Source: Burkholderia plantarii
GTDB lineage: Bacteria > Pseudomonadota > Gammaproteobacteria > Burkholderiales > Burkholderiaceae
DNA length: 64,000 bases
Reading direction: 5' to 3'
Assembly (NCBI RefSeq): GCF_001411805.1
Contig: NZ_CP007213.1
Coordinates: forward strand, 682,001-746,000
How positions within the stretch are numbered: the first letter of the stretch is position 1; each line of letters opens with the position of its first letter. The notes beneath the pieces were generated by a model. That model was not told the DNA's origin. It searched no databases and saw only the letters and a program-made list of their open reading frames with translations. Below are positions 39,241-45,497 of the stretch, piece by piece. Position numbers and translations under genes: made by a program.

Positions 39241-40263
39241 ATGTCTTCCAGTTTGACCCGTGAGCTTGCCGATCAATTCTCCCGCCTGACGCTTGGCCAC
39301 GTCACGCGCGAATACCCTTGCAGTCCGGGCCACGTATGGTCGGGGCCGGACGACAGCGGTACGCCGCGGCAGCTTCATCCGGTGTTCTTCGGCAGCTTCG
39401 ACTGGCACTCGTGCGTGCATGGCTACTGGCTGCTTGCCCGGCTGCTGTGCGAGTTTCCCGACCTTGATGCCGGGCCGCGCATTCGTGAGCTGTTCGATGC
39501 CTCGCTGACGGCCCCGAAGGTCGCACGGGAATGCGAGTACTTCGGCGACCCGCTGAGGCAAAACTTCGAGCGGCCTTATGGCTGGGCGTGGTTGCTCAAG
39601 CTTTCCGCGGCACTCGGCGCGCACCACGATTCCGGCTGGGCGCAGGCGCTGGCGCCGTTGGCGCGGTTGATCCGGGAGCGTTTCGAGGAGTTCCTGGCCA
39701 AGGCCACCTACCCGAACCGGGCCGGAACGCATCACAACACGGCGTTCGCCGTCCGGCTCGCGCTCGATTATGCGGACGCCGTCGGCGATGCCGCGTTCAG
39801 GACCCAGCTGGCTGCGGCGGCGAAGCGGTGGTATGGCGACGATGCGGACTGTCCGGCATGGGGCGAGCCGAGCCTCGACGATTTCCTTTCCCCCTGCCTG
39901 ATGGAGGCCGAATGCATGCGGCGCACCCTGGACGCCGGAGAATTCGCCGCCTGGTTCGAGCGGTTCCTGCCACGTCTGGCGGCAAGCCAGCCATCGTGCC
40001 TGTTCACCCCTGCCGTCGTGAGCGACCACGCCGATGGCCGCATCACCCATCTCAACGGACTGAACCTGAGCCGGGCCTGGTGCTTTCGATCGCTCGCGAG
40101 CGCGCTGCCCCCGGACGACGCGCGCGCGCGGCTGATGCGCGAAGCGGCGAGCCGGCATGGGGCTGCCGCGTTGCCGCACGTCAGCGGCAACTACATGGCG
40201 GAGCATTGGCTCGCCACCTACGCGGTGTTGATGCTTACTGGCGATGACGTAGCCGGCGCTTGA
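39241..40263 (+). CDS. DUF2891 protein
   Basis: A 340-aa soluble protein. HPVFFGSFDWHSCVHGYWLLARLL, ERPYGWAWLLKLSAAL, GTHHNTAFAVRLALDYA and SPCLMEAECMRR are typical of DUF2891, an (alpha/alpha)-barrel-like family of unknown activity with several conserved His and Asp. It is the last gene in the co-directional run that starts with the TonB receptor. The repeated His/Asp/Glu motifs would fit a hydrolase or isomerase; no substrate can be assigned. Confidence 0.82.
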   Translation: MSSSLTRELADQFSRLTLGHVTREYPCSPGHVWSGPDDSGTPRQLHPVFFGSFDWHSCVHGYWLLARLLCEFPDLDAGPRIRELFDASLTAPKVARECEYFGDPLRQNFERPYGWAWLLKLSAALGAHHDSGWAQALAPLARLIRERFEEFLAKATYPNRAGTHHNTAFAVRLALDYADAVGDAAFRTQLAAAAKRWYGDDADCPAWGEPSLDDFLSPCLMEAECMRRTLDAGEFAAWFERFLPRLAASQPSCLFTPAVVSDHADGRITHLNGLNLSRAWCFRSLASALPPDDARARLMREAASRHGAAALPHVSGNYMAEHWLATYAVLMLTGDDVAGA

Positions 40264-40581
40264 CAGGGAAGTTCGCCGCATTGAACTGGCGCGCCAAGGC
40301 CAACGCCAGCGGTTATCCGATGAAACGACGACGGCCCTTGACTAAAGCGCATCTGCTGCCGTTACCTCTCCTACGAATACGGCAGCAACAACTGCTACAT
40401 CTCGTGGCGTGGTGCCTGCGGCTCGGCCAGCATGCCGAACCGAAGCAGCTTGCGAAAACCGCTTCGTGTCCCGAGCCATCGATACCTGTATTGGCCTAAT
40501 GAATCCGGACACTGATTCAGTACCACAGCCGGAGATTTCCTGTCGTAACAAAAATGATTAGGACAACGTTGTAGGCAAGCG
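40264..40581. other. 318-bp junction between the uptake operon and the AT-rich island
   Basis: No gene supported. It holds an interrupted inverted sequence TGAATC-CGGACAC-TGATTCA-like near 40500-40520, possibly a scar of an IS end. The transition from GC-rich to AT-rich DNA begins here. Confidence 0.4.
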
Positions 40582-41150
40582 ATGCATTCGACTGCAAAGG
40601 TGTGGGAAGGTGAACTGGACTCGCTGCATCAACGGCTTGGTGAGTTATTCGAGCGTCCGGAGCCCAAACAACGGCGGGCAGCTCGCCGAATGGATCGGCG
40701 AATCGACACCCGGCGGCGTGCAGCACCTGTTGGAGCGGGCGCGGCCTGATGTCCACACCGTGCCGGATATATTGCGGAAGTATGTTGTCGAGCACTTCGG
40801 TGTACGTGACGCGGTGCTGATTGTGGACAAAACCGGCTTCCTCAAGGAGGGCTAGCGCTCGGCTGGTGTTTAACGCCAGTACAGTGGCAGTGCCGGCCGT
40901 ATCGAGAACAGCCAGGTCGACGTGTTCCTCCGTTATGCGGATCGTCGCGGGAGTGTGTTTGTCGGCCGCGAATTTTTTTACGTGCCCAAGGCATGGACCG
41001 ATGTCTGGGTACGCAGCGAGGCAGCAGGCATCCCCGAATCGGTGTAATTCGCAACAAAGCCGCAACTCATCAAGCGCACTGTGCTCGAGCGTGCGCCTGA
41101 TGCCGGTGTGCCGCGCCCTCGTGCTGGATTTGGAGGGTCCGCGCTGAGTT
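40582..41150 (+). pseudogene. IS701-type transposase remnant
   Basis: Fragments of a DDE transposase. WEGELDSLHQRLGELFERPEP is read from 40582; after an internal deletion with frame change the other frame gives GQLAEWIGESTPGGVQHLLERA, VVEHFGVRDAVLIVDKTGFLKEG (a catalytic Asp is in VDKTGF), and GRIENSQVDVFLRYADRRG to FYVPKAWTD. In-frame stops occur at 40853, 40871 and 41045, and the C-terminal half with the last catalytic residue is missing. It is dead. It marks the left end of the AT-rich island. Confidence 0.85.
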
Positions 41151-41195
41151 ACGCCTTATCACGTTACGCATGTGGAAAAGACATAAAAATTTTTA

Positions 41196-42131
41196 TTATA
41201 AATTGAGCAATGTTTTATTCATTCTTTCCAATACTTCGCTTGTTCGAATAAAAACTGTCGGCCACATCGCAGGCGGGATGAGGCAATTCCTAGAAAGAAA
41301 TGCAATCGATCGTATGCACTTTGCAAACACGGCGCTTGGCAGAACTGCAACCTCGGTGGCACCCAACGCTTTGTAATCTTGATAGCTGCGAAGAATGCTC
41401 AGCACTAGGGGCCTTGAGTTTTCGCAGCTGCTTTCATTTGAGAATATTGAAAGCAGAATGGCTGCGATATCGAACAATAGCGGGCCGTTAAAAAGCATCT
41501 CAAAATCAAAAAAAGAACATCCATTTCCGTGGAGACGGATATTTAGAATATCCAGATCCCCGTGGATTATCCCGCACTCAAGGTGCTTATTTTCAACGGA
41601 TCTGACATAATTTTTTGACCTTTCCGTAAGGAAAATTTTAAAATCATCAGGTATGTCGGATTTGACAATAAAATCAAGCGACACATCTATGATGTGGGGG
41701 ATATCAAGGCTGGACGCCCTTGCGCCAGACCAGGAGAGTTGCTCATGAATTTCGGCAACCGCTCGTCCGACAATACACATCTCTTTTTCGGTTAATGCGA
41801 CAGCCGTGCCCTTCGCCTCACTGTATATACTCAATAGGCGAAGCTGTGAATTAACGCGAATCCAGCGGAATGAGGCGCCATCGCGAGCAATAAGTGGCTT
41901 GCTAACGGATGCTCGCTCTGTATCGTTAAACTCAAGCAGTAGTTTGTGAGTCAGTTTAATGTGCTCGATGGTTTGATCGTGTGAATATAATTTGGCATAG
42001 TAAATTACCTCGTCATGGTTAATCCGAAATGTGTGGTTAACGCCGTGAATTATTTCGGTAACCATCTCGGGGGAAAATCCATACCATTTCTCACAGGCAT
42101 CGCGAATTACATCTAGATTCCCATTGGTCAT
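41196..42131 (-). CDS. APH-fold kinase-like protein of the RiPP-like cluster
   Basis: A 311-aa soluble protein of the aminoglycoside phosphotransferase/choline-kinase fold. The catalytic loop CGIIHGDLDILNIRL (Brenner HGDxxxxN, about residue 200) and the metal loop FFDFEMLFNGPLLFDIA are present; a glycine-poor N-lobe has a Lys in YYAKLY. It is unlikely to be a resistance enzyme here: it overlaps the upstream asparagine-synthetase-like gene by 4 nt (ATGA), so it is co-translated with that enzyme. It may phosphorylate Ser of the peptide, or phosphorylate and eliminate. Kinase-like proteins occur in class V lanthipeptide loci, but the partner proteins of those are not seen. Confidence 0.75.
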   Translation of the reverse strand: MTNGNLDVIRDACEKWYGFSPEMVTEIIHGVNHTFRINHDEVIYYAKLYSHDQTIEHIKLTHKLLLEFNDTERASVSKPLIARDGASFRWIRVNSQLRLLSIYSEAKGTAVALTEKEMCIVGRAVAEIHEQLSWSGARASSLDIPHIIDVSLDFIVKSDIPDDFKIFLTERSKNYVRSVENKHLECGIIHGDLDILNIRLHGNGCSFFDFEMLFNGPLLFDIAAILLSIFSNESSCENSRPLVLSILRSYQDYKALGATEVAVLPSAVFAKCIRSIAFLSRNCLIPPAMWPTVFIRTSEVLERMNKTLLNL

Positions 42132-43672
42132 AGTAACGCCCGCAGTATGAGTTCGACATCGAGAATGCTCAGTATCAGAAACTTCAAATCATTCCTGGGA
42201 TTGGCTAAGAAGTCATCAAACATTGACATCAATGCGGCCCCATTCACAATTTCAAGATCCACCAGTCGGGATGAGGAAAAGATGCTTCTTATTATATTTT
42301 GCTTTAATTGGATCGCGTGAATGGCAAATAAATTGAAGCTTTCAGGCTCGGGAAGCGCTTTAAACGGATCGTATGCCCCTAGAATTTCAAGAGATCTTCG
42401 AATGATACGCTTGTCGGTTCTCATGGAATCCGGAAGTAGCGAAAAAAAATGAACAATTGCAGGATCGTTTAGTGGCGCAATAGATAGTATGCCTTTTTCT
42501 ATTAAAAATGGTGATTGATTGGCGGCTGCCAGCAGCCCAGTCTTCGTGCAATACCCCGGAGAATAATCTCCCACAAACACATCTTTAAGAAGTTCAATGG
42601 CATTTTTTGTAAGAATTTTGTGATGGCTTGACCACAAATCAGAAAAAAGCACTTGCTGGGATGTTGAGCAAATTTCGTCGCCACCGATGCCGGAAAATCT
42701 AAATGACCGTTCGTCATTTTGCGCCATTCGCCAAAGTTTTTCAAAGATGCAGTGGAAATACTCTCCCCACAAAGGCGCGGTGTCTTCGATGAAGTTTGAA
42801 GAAAAATCGAATGCTTCGAGCTCTCGCGAATGAAATCCGAAAAATCCAATTAGACTTGTCCTGCGCGGAGTATCAGTGCGGAAAAACACACTATCGGTAT
42901 GAATCGACAGCGCAAGCGGGTCGGTGCCATAAATACATTTCAAGACTGCGGATACCATGGCAGAATCAATCCCGCCACTCAGCTCGGTGCAAATATCAGC
43001 GGCCCTCAGCGGGCGCCTGGCAATTCTGGTTTTTAGCGTTTCGATGAATAATTCAGCGGCGGCGTCAATCGACAGTGGGGATTTTTCATAACCACCATCG
43101 ACAATGCAAGGGCCTGGAAACTGAAAATCAATGCCGTTGGCCGTCATGTAGAGCGATGACCTTTCTGTCAATGCCACAACGGAAGATAGCATCATCCTTG
43201 GACCATAGCGAAAATCCCCTACCAGTCTATGACATACTGCCTTAAGATCGATTCGCTTACTTGGGCATTGAGTTAAGATTCGACGATAATCCCATGTTAC
43301 TGTCAGAGCACTTTTTTCTAGATAGGCGTAAACCGGGAGAATCCCCATGGGGCCCGATAAAATACGAAGAGTTCCGCCTTCCTGAGTGCTGGTCCATTCT
43401 ACCGCCAGATAATCAAGATCAAAGTTTTGGAGTGATTCAAGCTCATTCCAAATTTCGCCCACAGTCACGCCATAACTGATGTCACAGGCCAATTGCTCAA
43501 GGCACTCTCTCTCACGAACCACCAGCAGCCAGCTTTCAGAATGACTGATGAACCGAACCACTAATCCCTGATGCGAAACAGGTGCAATAAAACTATTGGA
43601 GAAACAAATCGATCCGTCGCGCCACTCCGGCGTCGCAGCCAGGTCGGCCAGGTCAAGCGATGCCTCAATCAT
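42128..43672 (-). CDS. asparagine-synthetase-like ATP-dependent enzyme (lasso-cyclase-like size)
   Basis: A 514-aa protein. The synthetase half (about residues 195-510) has the PP-loop ELSGGIDSAMVSAVLK and the FSGIGGDEI motif, which bind ATP for acyl adenylation. The N-terminal half keeps a glutaminase-like fold but does not start with the catalytic Cys, as in lasso macrolactam synthetases (McjC is about 513 aa). The start at 43672 (MIEASLDLAD) is chosen because GGGAGG stands 4-5 nt before it. It follows the peptide gene after a hairpin and overlaps the kinase-like gene. It likely activates an Asp or Glu or the C-terminus of the peptide to form an amide. Confidence 0.82.
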   Translation of the reverse strand: MIEASLDLADLAATPEWRDGSICFSNSFIAPVSHQGLVVRFISHSESWLLVVRERECLEQLACDISYGVTVGEIWNELESLQNFDLDYLAVEWTSTQEGGTLRILSGPMGILPVYAYLEKSALTVTWDYRRILTQCPSKRIDLKAVCHRLVGDFRYGPRMMLSSVVALTERSSLYMTANGIDFQFPGPCIVDGGYEKSPLSIDAAAELFIETLKTRIARRPLRAADICTELSGGIDSAMVSAVLKCIYGTDPLALSIHTDSVFFRTDTPRRTSLIGFFGFHSRELEAFDFSSNFIEDTAPLWGEYFHCIFEKLWRMAQNDERSFRFSGIGGDEICSTSQQVLFSDLWSSHHKILTKNAIELLKDVFVGDYSPGYCTKTGLLAAANQSPFLIEKGILSIAPLNDPAIVHFFSLLPDSMRTDKRIIRRSLEILGAYDPFKALPEPESFNLFAIHAIQLKQNIIRSIFSSSRLVDLEIVNGAALMSMFDDFLANPRNDLKFLILSILDVELILRALL

Positions 43673-43692
43673 ATACCTCCCATTTTTATTGA

Positions 43693-43720
43693 ACCCCTCC
43701 GGAGACATCTTCGGAGGGGT
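43693..43720 (-). promoter_or_regulatory. stem-loop between the peptide gene and the synthetase gene
   Basis: ACCCCTCCG at 43693-43701 and CGGAGGGGT at 43712-43720 make a perfect 9-bp stem with a 10-nt loop. On the minus strand it lies 15 nt after the peptide stop and 21 nt before the synthetase start. It lacks a T-run after it in that direction, so it probably attenuates or protects mRNA so that the peptide is made in excess, as is common in RiPP operons. On the plus strand it is followed by ATTTTT. Confidence 0.65.
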
Positions 43721-43734
43721 ATTTTTAATTCAAC

Positions 43735-43896
43735 TTAAAAAAATCCAAACATGTTGCTATCGGAATGTACGCCGCCTTTTGAGCCCCCGGTGTTTGAATT
43801 CGCCCCTTGATTTTTATTGACCACTAGTGGGACGCAGGAGAATTTCTCAGTCTTTACTTCCAAGGATTCTTTGATTGATTCAAGCAAATTTTTCAT
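43735..43896 (-). CDS. candidate RiPP precursor peptide, 53 aa
   Basis: A small gene between two modification-type genes. The N-terminal part (residues 1-20, MKNLLESIKESLEVKTEKFS) is an amphipathic leader; the C-terminal part is rich in Gly, Ser and Asn and ends with aromatic residues. Thr36-Gly37 then GSKGGVHSDSNMFGFF fits the lasso rule: Thr at the -2 position, Gly at position 1, Asp at position 9, and bulky Met/Phe in the tail. A single Cys (Cys21) argues against lanthionine networks. I chose the ATG at 43896 over 43938 because the latter has no ribosome site. A palindrome (CCATTT-C-AAATGG) lies upstream. Product identity is inference. Confidence 0.65.
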   Translation of the reverse strand: MKNLLESIKESLEVKTEKFSCVPLVVNKNQGANSNTGGSKGGVHSDSNMFGFF

Positions 43897-43978
43897 GATT
43901 TTCTCTAGAAATTGCCGAATTGGGTTTCGGCGGCCCATTTCAAATGGCTAAAATGAAACCAGCCCTTGAAAATTCAAA

Positions 43979-45235
43979 TCAGACATATCTGTCTACGAAA
44001 TTTTTGATTTCGTAATCAACATCGGTTGTTGAAAGCCTGCCTTGCATTGACTGGAATGCCAACTCCGCGGAAAAGGCGCGTGGCTCAGTCTGCATCCGTG
44101 ATTGCTCCGAGAAGCCGAGGAATTCCGCTACGCTCTTGTCAAGCACTCTCATTGAAGATAGAGTTTTTAATGAATTTTCGATCCCGTCCACTATGAATTC
44201 CGACAAATCCAATACGGTGCCGCAGAGTGCGCCTTTTGAGGCATCGAGTTTATACTTTAAAAATATGGAATCTTGTCGTTCACCAAAATAAAAATGGCCG
44301 AAGTCCACAATTTCAACCCTGAACGGACTCACTTTGCTGGTGCAGGTTAATTGGACATTGAAATATGAAACATAACCCTCGATCGAGTTGCCGATATTCG
44401 ACGTTAGCTCGCTGACTGGACCAAGTATATCGAGGGGATGAGCCAGCTTTCCGTCTGCCTTTTGTAGCCTGCATTGAGGTCCGGCAAAAATACCCATTTG
44501 TTGCAGGATGCATCCAGTCAATATCGAGATATTTTCCCATTCCAGTTTTTCTACCTCTCGTGATTTGCTAAAAAATTCTGGGCGCAAATTTGCGGCTCGG
44601 ACGGTTAGTCCACATGGTGTGAAAGAGGAATTGGGGCTTTCGAAAACTCCCCGAAACCCCGCATCGATAACACCATATAAAGTTGCGCCATAAATTTCGA
44701 CATCCGACAGTCTGCATTTTTTTTCCATTATTCGTTGGACCAAGACGTCATACAGCGCTTGTACCAGTGGCAGCAAACCCGAGCGATGGATAAATGGTTC
44801 CGCCACAACCCCTTGCGCGACGCCATGACCTTTCACATCAAAGAACTTGATATCATCCAAGTCTGTTTCAGACGAAATTTCGATTAAACCGGCTCGACCG
44901 TAGGTCTTCGGGCGCCACACACGGCATACATTACCCCCCACCGGTATCTCGGTATTTACTGAATTTGGTATGAGTTGGGAATTGGAGATGTACGCGGATT
45001 TTCTTAAAAACCAATCGTCCATCTGCGCATCTGACATGGATCGAACACAATTTCCCTCGAATACGTAATCACCAAAATCTCTTCTAACCGCATCGCGATC
45101 TATCCAAACTACGCGTGCATCACTGAGTTGATGAGCAGTCTCAAAAGGGAGTGGTGAATTAAGCTCGAAACCGTCGGATAGTTTAATCGGAGAGCTTTTT
45201 AATAGATGATGGTACGGATTCATTTCAGCGGACAT
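43979..45235 (-). CDS. unrecognised 418-aa protein of the RiPP-like cluster
   Basis: A soluble protein of no family I can name. Visible blocks are VCRVWRPKTYGRAGLIEIS (about residue 105), IKFFDVKGHGVAQGVVAEP (about 130-147), HRSGLLPLVQALYDVLVQRI (about 150), YGATLYGVIDAGFRGVF (about 180) and VEIVDFGHFYFGER (about 310). The Lys/Gly-rich 'DVKGHGV' and the late 'VDFG' recall kinase-like or ATP-grasp nucleotide sites, but this is only suggestive. Its start overlaps the 89-aa gene by 11 nt and the peptide gene follows after 82 bp, so it is very likely a peptide-modifying enzyme. Confidence 0.7.
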   Translation of the reverse strand: MSAEMNPYHHLLKSSPIKLSDGFELNSPLPFETAHQLSDARVVWIDRDAVRRDFGDYVFEGNCVRSMSDAQMDDWFLRKSAYISNSQLIPNSVNTEIPVGGNVCRVWRPKTYGRAGLIEISSETDLDDIKFFDVKGHGVAQGVVAEPFIHRSGLLPLVQALYDVLVQRIMEKKCRLSDVEIYGATLYGVIDAGFRGVFESPNSSFTPCGLTVRAANLRPEFFSKSREVEKLEWENISILTGCILQQMGIFAGPQCRLQKADGKLAHPLDILGPVSELTSNIGNSIEGYVSYFNVQLTCTSKVSPFRVEIVDFGHFYFGERQDSIFLKYKLDASKGALCGTVLDLSEFIVDGIENSLKTLSSMRVLDKSVAEFLGFSEQSRMQTEPRAFSAELAFQSMQGRLSTTDVDYEIKNFVDRYV

Positions 45236-45494
45236 CCGAAAGTGAGATGCGAAATGAGGTGAGGGAGTTTGCGATTGCGCGAATTTGATTCAGCAAACGA
45301 TCTACTTCATTGATGGTGGATTCACTAATCGAAGAGTCCGTTTTCACGGCTTGCAATATGGCCGAGCAAGTGATGTTCAAGTGTGAGGAGACGGCTCGAA
45401 TTAAAGGGGCAGGCATGTCCAGTTGCCGATATTGAGATTCTTCAGTCAATCTCTTTGCAAATGCCTCGATGGACTGTGATGTCGATTCACGCAT
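45225..45494 (-). CDS. 89-aa helical protein of the RiPP-like cluster
   Basis: A small protein, probably all-helical (SQSIEAFAKRLTEESQYRQLD; PLIRAVSSHLNITCSAILQAV; INEVDRLLNQIRAIANSLTSF). GAGGAGTG before the ATG is also the end of the exporter gene, whose stop is 3 nt upstream, so the two are coupled. It does not show the beta-wing pattern of PqqD-like recognition elements. It may bind the peptide or act as immunity or a chaperone; nothing decides this. Confidence 0.65.
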   Translation of the reverse strand: MRESTSQSIEAFAKRLTEESQYRQLDMPAPLIRAVSSHLNITCSAILQAVKTDSSISESTINEVDRLLNQIRAIANSLTSFRISLSDVR

Positions 45495-45497
45495 AAT

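Noticed and set aside
41196..42131. Antibiotic-resistance phosphotransferase
   Set aside because: The fold fits, but its overlap with the asparagine-synthetase-like gene points to a role in the cluster.
42128..43672. Ordinary asparagine synthetase (AsnB)
   Set aside because: There is no N-terminal catalytic Cys, the length is short for AsnB, and it is coupled to a small peptide gene.
43735..43938. Longer 67-aa form of the peptide
   Set aside because: The upstream ATG has no ribosome site and the extra residues are Arg-rich.
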